This document shows positions 18,563 to 27,296 of a stretch of 64,000 nt of DNA, in pieces. Origin of the DNA: Roseateles sp. DAIF2. Lineage in GTDB: Bacteria; Pseudomonadota; Gammaproteobacteria; Burkholderiales; Burkholderiaceae_C. The stretch's first letter is position 1, and each line of letters starts with the position of its first letter. The stretch covers positions 5,828,001 to 5,892,000 of the forward strand of contig NZ_CP049919.1 of assembly GCF_015624425.1 (NCBI RefSeq), written 5' to 3'. The notes beneath the pieces are model-generated. The model was not told the origin of the DNA. It did no database searches and saw only the letters and a list, made by a program, of their open reading frames with translations. The position numbers were made by a program, and so were the translations under genes.

Positions 18563-18582
18563 CCCCTCCCTCGACGGAGGGG
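18563..18582 (+). terminator. GC-rich hairpin after the first PEP-CTERM gene
   Basis: CCCCTCC-CTCGAC-GGAGGGG forms a 7-bp stem 26 bases after the stop codon. There is no T run, so this is a possible terminator only. Confidence 0.35.
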
Positions 18583-18675
18583 CACTCTGGCGAAGACCTG
18601 ACCTCTACACTCCCTCGCGCCGGTCAGCGCCATTCACAGACGCTACGACCCGGCGCATCAGGGAGGACACAAGAC

Positions 18676-19455
18676 ATGATCAGGCAAATCAAGAGCCGGG
18701 CATTGCCACGCCCGAGCGTCATCGCGGCGCTGCTGCTGCTCGCCGGGCTGGGCACACAGGCACATGCTGCACTGCCTCGCTTTCAGCTGGAATGGGCCCA
18801 GCCCACCGGCACTGTCACGACGCGCGACACCATCGATGCACCATTGCGCCTGTCCCTGGCCCCAGGCCAGGCAGCAGTCTCGCTGGACCCGCGCAGCTTC
18901 TTGACGCTGGCGGACTTGCCACTGGGCAGCCACCCTGACGACAGCACCAAGCGCCAGTTCTCCAGTATCGATTGGGAAGGCACCCAATACGGCGGCACAA
19001 CATTTTGCGGCTGGGAGAGCAGCCCGTCCTGCCTGGTCAACGACGACGATGCGCCGACCTCGGGGGCCTATGCCATGGAGTGGCATTGGGGCGGCAAAGG
19101 GGAGGCCCATCGACTGGGCGTGTTGGATCTTCCGTCAATGCATCTCTCGCCAGGCCAGCACATTGACTATCTTCGCTTCAGCTTCGTGCCAGGCAGGGAA
19201 ACGACGCCCGGCGAGTACTACCTCACTCGCGCCACCTTCCGGCTGGCGGTCAAGGGCTGGGATACCAACGGCAATGACCTGTACGCCAGCGTTCAACTCG
19301 CCGCCATCTGCAGCATGGATTTCGGTTCCGACTGCGCCCCGTCTTTCACCCGTACCGTCACCGCCGTTCCTGAGCCTGCAACGCTGGGTCTGATGAGTGC
19401 TGGCCTGGTGCTGATCGGTGCGGCAGCGCACCGCCGACGTCTTCGGCAGGGCTGA
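18676..19455 (+). CDS. PEP-CTERM sorting domain protein
   Basis: This 259-residue protein has a signal peptide (about residues 1-32, ending QAHA-A) and a C-terminal PEP-CTERM signal: VPEPATLGLMSAGLVLIGAAA then HRRRLRQG. Four cysteines in the exported part (FCGWESSPSC; AICSMDFGSDC) could form disulfides. The middle has no recognised domain. GGGAGGACA stands before the ATG at 18676. It is not closely related in sequence to the neighbouring PEP-CTERM protein, so the pair is not a recent duplication. Codon use is slightly less GC-biased than around it. Confidence 0.88.
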   Translation: MIRQIKSRALPRPSVIAALLLLAGLGTQAHAALPRFQLEWAQPTGTVTTRDTIDAPLRLSLAPGQAAVSLDPRSFLTLADLPLGSHPDDSTKRQFSSIDWEGTQYGGTTFCGWESSPSCLVNDDDAPTSGAYAMEWHWGGKGEAHRLGVLDLPSMHLSPGQHIDYLRFSFVPGRETTPGEYYLTRATFRLAVKGWDTNGNDLYASVQLAAICSMDFGSDCAPSFTRTVTAVPEPATLGLMSAGLVLIGAAAHRRRLRQG

Positions 19456-19599
19456 ATCCCTCGCTTCAACCGGTGCAGGCACCTGGGTTAGCGAGAACAC
19501 CCATAGAAGGATTGGCTTCAGAAAGTACATCCGGCAGGACGGCCCAGGTCGGCCCCTGTCGCTCCGAGCAACCGGGCAAGAATCAGCCAAGGAGGCGGC

Positions 19600-20508
19600 G
19601 TGCAACCCGTAACCCAAGTCGAAGCCGGCGATCTCAGCGTGGGCGTGTCCGAGGACGGGCCGCGCGAGGGGCCGGCCGTCATCCTGCTGCACGGCTTCCC
19701 CTATGACATCCACGCCTATGCCGAGGTCCAGCGCCTGCTGGCGCGGCAGGGCTGCCGGGTGATCGTGCCCTTCCTGCGCGGCTATGGCACGACCCGCTTT
19801 CTGCGGGACGAGCTACCGCGCTCGGGGGAGCAGGTGGCGCTCGGATGGGACCTGCGCGCGCTGATGGATGCGCTGGACCTCGAGTCGGCCGTGCTGGCGG
19901 GCTACGACTGGGGCGGCCGGGCGGCCTGCGTCGTTGCGGCGCTGTGGCCCGAGCGCTGCGCCGGCCTCGTGTCCTGCAATGGCTACAACCTGCTGCATCC
20001 GCCCTCCGCGCTGGAGCCCGCCAGCCCGCTGCACGAGGCGCGCTACTGGTACCAGTTCTATCTGCATGGCGAGCGCGGGCGACGTGGCCTGGAGCGCTCC
20101 CGTGCCGAGTTCACGCGGCTGCTGTGGCAGACCTGGTCGCCCTCATGGCCGTTCAGCGACGCGGAGTTCCTGCGCAGCGCGGCCGCCTTCGACAACCCCG
20201 ATTTCGTCGAGGTGGTCGTGCATTCCTATCGCCATCGCTATGGCCTGGCCGCGGGCGATCCGCGCTTCCTGGCGCTGGAGGCGCAGCTGCTCGCGCGTCC
20301 CGTCATCCGGCCGCCGACCATCGTGCTGGACGGGTTGGCGGACGGCGTCGTGGCCGCCTCGGACCCCAAGGTGCTGGCCCAACAGTTCGAGCACCTGGTC
20401 CGGCATCAAGGCGTCGAGGGCGTGGGGCACAACTTCCCGCAGGAATGCCCGGAGGTCTTCGCGGCGGCCGTGCTGGAACTCGTACGGGAGAAAGCCCGCG
20501 CGGCCTGA
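19600..20508 (+). CDS. alpha/beta hydrolase (epoxide hydrolase/dehalogenase-like)
   Basis: This 302-residue protein has the alpha/beta hydrolase oxyanion segment LLHGFPYD (residues 29-36), the nucleophile elbow GYDWGGR with Asp103 instead of Ser, and a late GVGHNFPQE with the catalytic His. An Asp nucleophile in G-x-D-W-G-G is typical of epoxide hydrolases and haloalkane dehalogenases. The cap region is Trp/Tyr-rich. The start is GTG 19600 with a strong AAGGAGGCG 4 bases upstream. No signal peptide. The natural substrate is not evident. Confidence 0.85.
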   Translation: MQPVTQVEAGDLSVGVSEDGPREGPAVILLHGFPYDIHAYAEVQRLLARQGCRVIVPFLRGYGTTRFLRDELPRSGEQVALGWDLRALMDALDLESAVLAGYDWGGRAACVVAALWPERCAGLVSCNGYNLLHPPSALEPASPLHEARYWYQFYLHGERGRRGLERSRAEFTRLLWQTWSPSWPFSDAEFLRSAAAFDNPDFVEVVVHSYRHRYGLAAGDPRFLALEAQLLARPVIRPPTIVLDGLADGVVAASDPKVLAQQFEHLVRHQGVEGVGHNFPQECPEVFAAAVLELVREKARAA

Positions 20509-20603
20509 CCGAGGGACGAGCGGGCGCATGAAGAAAGAACGCCGCCGGCGCAGCGCCGGGCGGCGTCATCATCAGTCAGTCAGTCAGATCACAGGCTCAC
20601 TCA

Positions 20604-21782
20604 TCACTGGCTGAAGTAGCCCGAGCAGCGCTTGACGCCATTCTTGGTCAGGTAGAAGCGGTTGCAGTTGGTGTCGTAGCTGCTGCCGGTAGCGGTGATC
20701 TGCCAACCCGCCAGGTTGACGGTGTTCAGGTGCTGCCAGGCGCCGTTCAGCTTCAGGCTCCAATGCTGGTGTGGGCCGGTCGAGGAGCCGCCATTGCACA
20801 GCGCCTGCGCCCGGTTGTTGGCCGGGTTGCCGATGAAGGCGTTCTTGGCCACGGCCGCGCCGGTGTTGTACTGCAGCCGGTCGAGGTGGTAGTAAGTGGT
20901 CGACCAGCCGCCGCTGTGCACGACCTCCGCGAAACAGCTGGAATGGCGCTTGAAGGTGCCGGCCGCCGAGGCCGAGACGCGGACGCCGGTCTGGTTGCTG
21001 CCCCAGCCGCCGCCCTTGCTCATGTCCAGCGAGGACATCGGGTAGTTGCCGCTGCCGGTGTTGGTATGCGCGCCGCCGACATGCCAGGAATCGCCGAGCG
21101 GGAAGGGGAACTGGAGGAAGCCGACGGGCGGGCCGGCCAGGAGCGAGGCGGCGTTCGCGCTGTTCGTCGTCGCCTCCGCCGCATCGTCGGTCGCCGCGGT
21201 CTGGTCCTGCAGGGCGCGGGCGGCGCCGGTGTCGAAGCTCAGCCCGAACAGGCGCTGGTAGGTGGCGGCGAATTCCTCCTCCGCCCCGTCCGAACTCGCC
21301 AGCAGCGCGCGCAGCGGTGTCGGCTTCGCGGCCTCCGCGCCGAACTCGGCGGCGCCCGCGGCGGGCGCCGGCTCATACACGCGCCGCGCCAGCTGATCGG
21401 CCACATCCCGCACCTGCGCATTGAAGCCCTGCTGCTTGGACAGGGCGCCCATCGGGCGGGCCACCGCGGCACCGCCACCGCGCTTGCTGGCGGCGGACCG
21501 GCTGAGCAGGCCGCTCTGCTGCTCGATCAGGGTCAGCAGGACCCGCGGGCTGATGCTGCTGTAGCCAGCCCAATGCGAAATCGATTCGGCGTACTGGGCC
21601 AGCTCCGGGGCCGTGGCCAGCAGGTAGCTCTCAACGTCGAAATTGAACATTTCCGCATGGCTGTAGACCAGCGAGTTGGGCGCCGGCAGCCTCGGCTTGG
21701 CGGCGTTCGTCTCCGCAGCCAGACCCGGAAACGCGGCCGCGCCGGCCAGCACGAGCAGCAAGGCAGATGTCGAGAGTTTCAT
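20604..21782 (-). CDS. LasA-like M23 endopeptidase (staphylolysin type), secreted
   Basis: This 392-residue preproprotein has a signal peptide (residues 1-22), a propeptide of about 190 residues and a C-terminal LasA-type M23A domain. Likely zinc ligands are H239, D253 and H340, with catalytic H299 (TTYYHL) and H338 in GPHQHWSLK. WSTTYYHLD, LCNGGSSTGPHQH and NCNRFYL closely follow the LasA pattern, including cysteine positions. LasA cuts glycine-rich peptides such as elastin and staphylococcal cross-bridges, so a lytic or predatory role is possible. ATG 21782 is chosen because it begins the signal peptide. It converges on the alpha/beta hydrolase gene. Confidence 0.85.
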   Translation of the reverse strand: MKLSTSALLLVLAGAAAFPGLAAETNAAKPRLPAPNSLVYSHAEMFNFDVESYLLATAPELAQYAESISHWAGYSSISPRVLLTLIEQQSGLLSRSAASKRGGGAAVARPMGALSKQQGFNAQVRDVADQLARRVYEPAPAAGAAEFGAEAAKPTPLRALLASSDGAEEEFAATYQRLFGLSFDTGAARALQDQTAATDDAAEATTNSANAASLLAGPPVGFLQFPFPLGDSWHVGGAHTNTGSGNYPMSSLDMSKGGGWGSNQTGVRVSASAAGTFKRHSSCFAEVVHSGGWSTTYYHLDRLQYNTGAAVAKNAFIGNPANNRAQALCNGGSSTGPHQHWSLKLNGAWQHLNTVNLAGWQITATGSSYDTNCNRFYLTKNGVKRCSGYFSQ

Positions 21783-22278
21783 GTGGATGAGCTTTCGCAG
21801 AGGTTTTGAAGGACAAGGACCGGCCGCCGATCCGCCGCGCGGGCTGCCGCGGGCTACCAACTACAGGCTCGACGGCATCAGCGTCGGCTCGCGAACTCGG
21901 CCGGCGAATTCACTCTAGGCAGCCGGAATCCAGGCGTCTTCTATGGAGGTTGGTAGCTTGTGGCGCCGCGACGGCCGTGTTAGTACCCAGCGTCGATGAC
22001 AGCTCCAAACCCGCGCTGGAAACGGCGGCACATGCAGCGACCAGCGGAGGTTCACACAGCCTGGCTGCAAAGCCGATGGTGACTCACCGCATCGCGGCTC
22101 GCCCTGCGCATGCAGCCTCCCGCCGCGCTCAGGGATGAATGGCCGGGCACCTTCTCCAGACGCCCCAGGTGAGCCCACCCCAGCACCTGCAAGTTTCCGC
22201 ACAGCAGCCTGCACAAGCATTCAATGGCGCCGTGCGCTGCCCATGCTTAACGTCGTGCACTCTTCCACAAGGACTGGC
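21783..22278. other. intergenic region between the lasA-like gene and the GST gene
   Basis: This gap of about 500 bases holds the divergent control regions of both neighbours. A 9-bp inverted repeat, GCTACCAAC (21853-21861) and GTTGGTAGC (21949-21957), spans 105 bases. I see no convincing gene, terminator or known RNA in it. Confidence 0.4.
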
Positions 22279-22974
22279 ATGCACAACTTTGAACTAATCA
22301 GCAATATCCTTTGCCCGTACACCCAGCGGGCTGCGATCCAGCTCGCCGAGAAGGGCCTGGAAGCCCGGCGAACCTACATCGACCTTGCCGACAAGCCAGA
22401 CTGGTTCATCCAGTTATCACCGCTGGGCAAGGTGCCGGTGCTGCGTGTGGGCGACGCTGCCATATTCGAGACCGCCGTCATCTGCGAATACATCGAGGAG
22501 GCGATTGTCGACCGGACACCAATGTGGCCAGCGCACCCGTTGGACCGCGCTCGCCACCGCGCGTGGGCGGAGTTTGCCTCAACCGTGATCGGAGACGTGT
22601 TCGGCTTCTACATGGCACCCGACGAGGTATTGTTCGAGCGCAAACGGCTTGATCTTGCAGAACGCTTCGCTCGACTTGAGAGCCAACTGGCGGGAGCAGG
22701 TCCGTACTTCGCCGGCGAACGATTCGGCCTGGTAGATGCCGCGTTCGCACCGATCTTCCGGCTGCTGGAAACCTTCGACCAGTTGGAGGATTTCCGCCTC
22801 CTGCAAGGGCTTCCGGCAACAGCCAACTATCGCCTCAGTCTGGCGGCCCGCCCGAGCGTGCGTGCAGCCGTAGTGCCCGAGTACGGGCAAGTTTTCCTGC
22901 GCTATCTGGCCGGGCGTGGCTCCCACATGGCTCGACTCGCCGCGGCCGCCGAAATGACCTCAGTCGAGGCCTGA
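22279..22974 (+). CDS. glutathione S-transferase family protein
   Basis: This 231-residue protein has a GST N-terminus (FELISNILCPYTQRAAIQL, then PLGKVPVLRV and FETAVICEYIEE) and a helical C-terminus with FGLVDAAFAPIF. The CPYT motif near the start is typical of omega/beta-like or glutaredoxin-like GSTs with an active-site Cys. ATG 22279 is preceded by AAGGA; the frame is open further upstream without support. It faces the LysR gene and their 3' ends overlap by 15 bases. Its GC content is lower than the core genes, which suggests an accessory origin. Confidence 0.85.
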   Translation: MHNFELISNILCPYTQRAAIQLAEKGLEARRTYIDLADKPDWFIQLSPLGKVPVLRVGDAAIFETAVICEYIEEAIVDRTPMWPAHPLDRARHRAWAEFASTVIGDVFGFYMAPDEVLFERKRLDLAERFARLESQLAGAGPYFAGERFGLVDAAFAPIFRLLETFDQLEDFRLLQGLPATANYRLSLAARPSVRAAVVPEYGQVFLRYLAGRGSHMARLAAAAEMTSVEA

Positions 22975-23862
22975 CATCAGTCGATACGATCTCGCGATCT
23001 CCTCGGACAGCGCCGCGCTTGCGCGGCGCATGCGCGGCACGCGCGCAACATCCTCATGCATCAACAGCCACAGTGGCTGCGCCAGTTCGTCCAGCGGCGG
23101 ACCGAGGCGAACGAGTTCTGGAATCGAACCACCGACGAAGCAAGGCAGGACGGCACAGCCGATCCCCGCACGTGCGGCCTGCGCAGCGCCCAACAAGGTG
23201 TTCGCACGCAACCGTATGTCGTCGGCAGCGACGTTGCGCGCCAGCCAGCTACCCGGAGCACTGCAGGCCAGCGTAGCATCGAAGCCGACCCATGGCAGGC
23301 GGGTAGACGGAGCCAGCGACTTCGTCGCATCGGTTAACCGGCGCGGTGCATAGACCGCCATCGCGACCGTGCCGACCTCACGCCCACGCAAGGTCTCCTG
23401 TGGCATCCGCGTCACCCGAAGTGCGATGTCGGCCTCGCGCCGCGCCAGCGAAACCACATCATTGGATACGTGAAGCTCGAGCTGCAGCCCGACATGCGCT
23501 CGGCATACGGCGGCTAGCACGCCGGGCAGCAGGTACTCGGAGACGGCATCAGGTGCCGTGATGCGCACGGGTCCGTCATGGCCATCGTCGCGCCCGCAGA
23601 CGCGGCGCTCCAGGTCGGCGATCTCGTCTCGAAAGCGAAGCGCCAGTGCCCTGACCTCTTCTCCCGCCTCCGTCGGCCGAAGGCCACCCGGGATGCGTTC
23701 GAACAAGCGCGTTCCGAGGCGCCGCTCTATCAGCTGCAGACGGCGCGACAGGGTTGGATGGCTTACATGCAACGTGGCTGCAGCGCCGGACAAGGTACCG
23801 TTCTCCATGATGACGAGTGCAATGCGCAGATCATCCCAGTCGAAAGCGGAGGTGCGACTCAT
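22960..23862 (-). CDS. LysR family transcriptional regulator
   Basis: This 300-residue regulator has the LysR winged helix-turn-helix at residues 5-65 (TLSGAAATLHVSHPTLSRRLQLIERRLGTRLFER spans it) and an effector-binding periplasmic-binding-like domain after it. The start is uncertain: ATG 23862 fits the family alignment, but ATG 23871 or TTG 23886 (behind GGGGGATGAG) are also possible. Its target is not clear. The GST gene converges on it, so it is not a classical divergent pair. Confidence 0.85.
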   Translation of the reverse strand: MSRTSAFDWDDLRIALVIMENGTLSGAAATLHVSHPTLSRRLQLIERRLGTRLFERIPGGLRPTEAGEEVRALALRFRDEIADLERRVCGRDDGHDGPVRITAPDAVSEYLLPGVLAAVCRAHVGLQLELHVSNDVVSLARREADIALRVTRMPQETLRGREVGTVAMAVYAPRRLTDATKSLAPSTRLPWVGFDATLACSAPGSWLARNVAADDIRLRANTLLGAAQAARAGIGCAVLPCFVGGSIPELVRLGPPLDELAQPLWLLMHEDVARVPRMRRASAALSEEIARSYRLMSGLD

Positions 23863-23954
23863 GGCTGACATTGTCGCCGCGCGCAATGCAGCTCATCCCC
23901 CGATCCCTGCAGTCTGTCGTCCGCCGCTAGGCCGCCCCCGCCCGGGCTTGTTAT

Positions 23955-23978
23955 GGTGTGCTACATCAGCAACACACC
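23955..23978 (+). promoter_or_regulatory. possible operator for the GntR/ABC operon
   Basis: An inverted repeat GGTGTG (23955-23960) and CACACC (23973-23978) with a 12-base spacer lies 12 bases before the GntR start codon. Position and symmetry suggest an autoregulatory site of the YtrA-like repressor. Confidence 0.4.
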
Positions 23979-23990
23979 GGGTCATCCGCC

Positions 23991-24347
23991 ATGCAAGAAC
24001 GCTGGAATGACACAAGTCCCATCTATCAACAGCTCGCCGACCGCCTGGCAGGGCAGCTGCTGGAGGGGCAACCGTCCGAGGGAGAGGCCCTGCCTTCGGT
24101 GCGCAGCCTGGCCAGCCAGTACCTGATCAATCCGCTGACCGTCAGCCGCGCGCTGCAGGCCCTGGTCGACAACGGCCTGGTCGAGGCGCGCCGCGGTCTG
24201 GGCATGTATGTGCGACCGGGTGCACGCTCGCGCCTGCTGCGCAGCGAGCGCGAGCAGTTTTTGCAGGAAGAATGGCCGGTTCTGCGCGCCAAGCTGCGCC
24301 GCCTGGGCCTGAGCGCCCAAGACCTGAACTGGGAGGAAGTGCAATGA
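23991..24347 (+). CDS. GntR family regulator, YtrA subfamily
   Basis: This 118-residue protein is the short YtrA form of GntR regulators: a winged helix domain (residues 8-75; SPIYQQLADRL, LPSVRSLASQYLINPLTVSRAL) and a short dimerising tail. YtrA proteins usually repress the ABC operon they lead. That fits here, because the ATPase gene ATG overlaps this stop codon (ATGA) and the permease follows. Confidence 0.9.
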   Translation: MQERWNDTSPIYQQLADRLAGQLLEGQPSEGEALPSVRSLASQYLINPLTVSRALQALVDNGLVEARRGLGMYVRPGARSRLLRSEREQFLQEEWPVLRAKLRRLGLSAQDLNWEEVQ

Positions 24348-25237
24348 CGATGACGACAAGCCAAGCGGAAGCCCTGGTCGAAGCCCAGGGCCTGAGCCTG
24401 CATTACGGCCGCAAGACCGCGGTCGACGACATCAGCTTCACGATCCCGAAGGGCCGCGTCGTCGGCCTGCTGGGCCACAACGGAGCCGGCAAGACCTCGC
24501 TGATGAAGGCCCTGGTCGGGCTGCTGCCGGCGCAGGGCCGCCTGAGCGTGCTGGGGCTGGATCCGCACCGCCAGCGCGAGCAGCTGCTGCAGTCGCTCAG
24601 CTACATCCCGGACGTCGCGGTGCTGCCGCGCTGGGCCCGGGTCTCGGAGCTGATCACCTTGATGAGCGGGCTGCAGCCCAGGTTCTCGCCGGAGCGGGCG
24701 CGGGCGCTGCTCAAGCGCACCAGCGTCGGCCCGAACGACAAGGTCAAGGCCCTGTCCAAGGGCATGGTGACGCAGCTGCACCTGGCGCTGATCGCCGCGA
24801 TCGACACCAAGCTGATGATCCTGGACGAGCCGACCCTGGGCCTGGACGTGATCTCGCGCAAGAGCTTCTACGAGATGCTGATCGACGAATGGTGCGACGG
24901 CGAGCGCAGCGTGCTGATCTCCACCCACCAGGTGGAGGAGATCGAGACCCTGCTCTCCGACGTGATGATGCTGGACGAAGGCCGCCTGGTGCTGAACATC
25001 AGCCTGGAGGAGATGGACTCGCGCTTCGTCGCGCTGAGCCACGACCCCTCGGCGGCCGAGGCGGTGGCCTCGGCCCACCCGCTGCTGCGTTACCGCGCGC
25101 AGGGCCGTCCGGTGGCGCTGTTCGACGGCGCGCCGCCGCAGCCGATCGAGGCCCTGGGTCAGCGCTTCAGGCCCAGCCTGGTGGACCTGTTCATGGCGCT
25201 GACGCGCAAGCCCGAGATGCAATCCAGCCAAGGCTGA
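24344..25237 (+). CDS. ABC transporter ATP-binding protein
   Basis: This 297-residue ATPase has Walker A GHNGAGKT (44-51), Walker B LMILDEPTLGLD and the H-loop ISTHQ. The signature reads LSKGMVTQL rather than LSGGQ, as in many YtrB-like exporters. It should drive the adjacent permease at the inner membrane. The cargo is unknown; YtrA-controlled exporters often respond to cell-wall-active peptides or stress. It is translationally coupled to the GntR gene. Confidence 0.92.
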   Translation: MTMTTSQAEALVEAQGLSLHYGRKTAVDDISFTIPKGRVVGLLGHNGAGKTSLMKALVGLLPAQGRLSVLGLDPHRQREQLLQSLSYIPDVAVLPRWARVSELITLMSGLQPRFSPERARALLKRTSVGPNDKVKALSKGMVTQLHLALIAAIDTKLMILDEPTLGLDVISRKSFYEMLIDEWCDGERSVLISTHQVEEIETLLSDVMMLDEGRLVLNISLEEMDSRFVALSHDPSAAEAVASAHPLLRYRAQGRPVALFDGAPPQPIEALGQRFRPSLVDLFMALTRKPEMQSSQG

Positions 25238-25257
25238 AGAAGACGAGGAGCAAGACC

Positions 25258-26148
25258 ATGTGGACCCGTTTCAAGACCCTGCTGCTGCGCGAATGGATGC
25301 AGCATCACAAGGGCTGGCTGCTGGTGATGTTGACGCCGCCGCTGATCTTCCTGCTGGTGCTTCCCATCGGCCAGATCGATGTCGAGACGGACAAGGTCAC
25401 GCCGATGGTGCTGGCCTCGATGGCGATGGCGATGAGCGCGGTCGTCATCGCCGGCATCAGCTGGGGCGCCGCGATGCTGCAGCTGCCCGGGCTGGCGCGG
25501 CGCGACCAGCAGGACCGCTCGATCGAGTTCTGGCTCTCGCTGCCGGCCAGCCACAGCGAGAGCATCGGCGCGACCGTGCTGACCCATGCGCTGCTGGTGC
25601 CGTTGCTGGCCCTGGTGGTCGGTGCCGGCGTCGGGGTACTGGTCGCCGCGGCGGTGACGCTCAAGCTGGGCGGTTTGGCCGCGCTGGCCGAGGTGCAGTG
25701 GACCACCTTGCTGGCCGTCGGCCTGGCCGGGCTGGCGCGGCTGCTGCTGGGCATGCTGCTGCTGACCCTGTGGCTGGCGCCGCTGTTCATGATCCCGATG
25801 GCGGCCTCGGCCTGGCTCAAGCGCTGGGGCGTGCCGGTGGTGATCGCCGCGGTGGTGGTCGGCGGCAATGTGCTGTCGCGGGTCTACGGCAACCCGATCG
25901 TCTGGGATCTGCTGGAGGCCCAGGCCCACGGCGCGGCGCTGGCGCTGACCAACCACCAGGGTGAACTCGACGCGCTGCGCCACGAGACCGGCGACCTGGT
26001 CAGCTTCGCCGGCGGCGTGGCGCGCTGGGCCCTGCACGACTCGCTGGCCGCGCTGCGCGGCCTGGCCTCGCCGCACCTGCTCGGCGGGCTGCTGGTCGCC
26101 GCGGGCTGCTTCTGGCTGATCGTGCTGCGGCGCAGCCGGGCGCAGTAA
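25258..26148 (+). CDS. ABC transporter permease
   Basis: This 296-residue membrane protein has six predicted helices: about residues 18-38, 55-75, 115-140, 155-185, 195-215 and 270-290. It starts 20 bases after the ATPase gene with GACGAGGAGCAAG before ATG 25258. A large loop follows the second helix (RRDQQDRSIEFWLSLPASHSE), typical of ABC-2 type exporters. With the ATPase it forms the probable exporter of the GntR-controlled operon. A strong terminator ends the operon. Confidence 0.88.
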   Translation: MWTRFKTLLLREWMQHHKGWLLVMLTPPLIFLLVLPIGQIDVETDKVTPMVLASMAMAMSAVVIAGISWGAAMLQLPGLARRDQQDRSIEFWLSLPASHSESIGATVLTHALLVPLLALVVGAGVGVLVAAAVTLKLGGLAALAEVQWTTLLAVGLAGLARLLLGMLLLTLWLAPLFMIPMAASAWLKRWGVPVVIAAVVVGGNVLSRVYGNPIVWDLLEAQAHGAALALTNHQGELDALRHETGDLVSFAGGVARWALHDSLAALRGLASPHLLGGLLVAAGCFWLIVLRRSRAQ

Positions 26149-26165
26149 GTGCGCCCCGCACAATG

Positions 26166-26197
26166 AAAGAAGGCCCGCAACCGCGGGCCTTCTTTTT
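26166..26197. terminator. bidirectional rho-independent terminator
   Basis: A perfect 13-bp stem (26166-26178 with 26183-26195, loop AACC) is flanked by A-rich sequence on the left and a T run on the right. It can serve both the ABC operon and the convergent diiron gene. Confidence 0.9.
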
Positions 26198-26220
26198 ATG
26201 AGCGAATCAGGCGCTGCGCT

Positions 26221-27090
26221 TCAGACCGCCGGCAGCGGCCCGCCCACCCCGCCGGCGGCCGCGACCCGGGCGGCCATCTCCTTGCGGAAGCGGTTCAGCT
26301 CCTGCACGCTGGCGAAGCTGCGCTCCATCAGCAGGCTCATGTTGTGCAGGATGCGCTCGACCACCTTGGTCTCCCAGACCGCGTCGAACTGGATCTGCTT
26401 GTCCAGCCAACGCTCCAGCCATTCCGGGTCCGGCAGGCGGCTCTGGATGGTGTCGCGCGGGAACAGCTTGGCGTTGACATGCAGATTGGTCGGGTGCAGC
26501 GCCTGGGCGGTGCGGCGCGCGCTGGCCATCAAGACGCCGACCTTGGCGAAGGCGGCCTTGGCCTCGTCACCAAACTTCTGCATCGCGCGCTTCATGTAAC
26601 GCAGGTAAGCACCGCCATGGCGGGCCTCGTCGCGCGAGAGCGTCTCGTAGATCGCCTTGATGACCGGCTCGGTATGCCATTCGGCGGCGCGGCGGTACCA
26701 ATGGTTCAGGCGGATCTCGCCGCAGAAATGCAGCATCAGCGTTTCCAGCGCCGGCGCGGGGTCGAACTCGAAGCGCACCTCGTGCAGCTCCTGCTCGGTG
26801 GGCACGAGGTCGGGCCGGAAGCGGCGCAGGTATTCCATAAGCACCAGCGAATGCTTCTGCTCCTCGAAGAACCAGACGCTCACGAAGGCGGAGAAGTCGC
26901 TGTCGTCCCGGTTGTCGCGCAGGAACATCTCGGTGGCCGGCAGCGCGGACCATTCGGTGATCGCGTTCATCTTGATCGTGCGCGCCTGGTCCTCGCTCAG
27001 CCGGCCGGCGTCGAACTTGTCCCAGGGGATGTCGGTGTCCATGTTCCAGCGCACCGCTTCGAGCTGCTTGAAAAGTTCGGGATAGAGCAT
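26221..27090 (-). CDS. ferritin-like diiron protein
   Basis: This 289-residue protein has an iron-binding pattern of paired helices: E-x-x-H in FFEEQKHS and D/E-x-x-H in SRDEARHGG, plus acidic residues in ITEWSALPATE and FCGEIRLNHW. That layout matches ferritin-like/acyl-ACP desaturase-type diiron carboxylate proteins. It lacks a signal peptide and membrane segments. The reaction is unknown; it could be an oxygenase or desaturase-like enzyme. It converges on the ABC operon across a shared terminator. Confidence 0.7.
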   Translation of the reverse strand: MLYPELFKQLEAVRWNMDTDIPWDKFDAGRLSEDQARTIKMNAITEWSALPATEMFLRDNRDDSDFSAFVSVWFFEEQKHSLVLMEYLRRFRPDLVPTEQELHEVRFEFDPAPALETLMLHFCGEIRLNHWYRRAAEWHTEPVIKAIYETLSRDEARHGGAYLRYMKRAMQKFGDEAKAAFAKVGVLMASARRTAQALHPTNLHVNAKLFPRDTIQSRLPDPEWLERWLDKQIQFDAVWETKVVERILHNMSLLMERSFASVQELNRFRKEMAARVAAAGGVGGPLPAV

Positions 27091-27296
27091 GGTCCGTCCT
27101 TGTTGGGAGCGGAAATTCTATGCCTCGCCTCGTGCGCCGTGGGATTGCTGTCGGCATGCCCGAAGCCCCTTGAAAAACCGGCCTCGGGACCACAGTTGCA
27201 GGCATGTTGCAGACCCCCTGTTTTGCTGTACCCACTATGGGGGACAGGGGCCCGGAACTTGATTCATCGAATCAAAACACAGGTTACATAAGGCAC

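Noticed and set aside
20573..20587. Tetranucleotide repeat CAGTCAGTCAGTCAG as a phase-variation tract
   Set aside because: It has fewer than four units and lies in a convergent intergenic gap, so no start codon or promoter would be affected.
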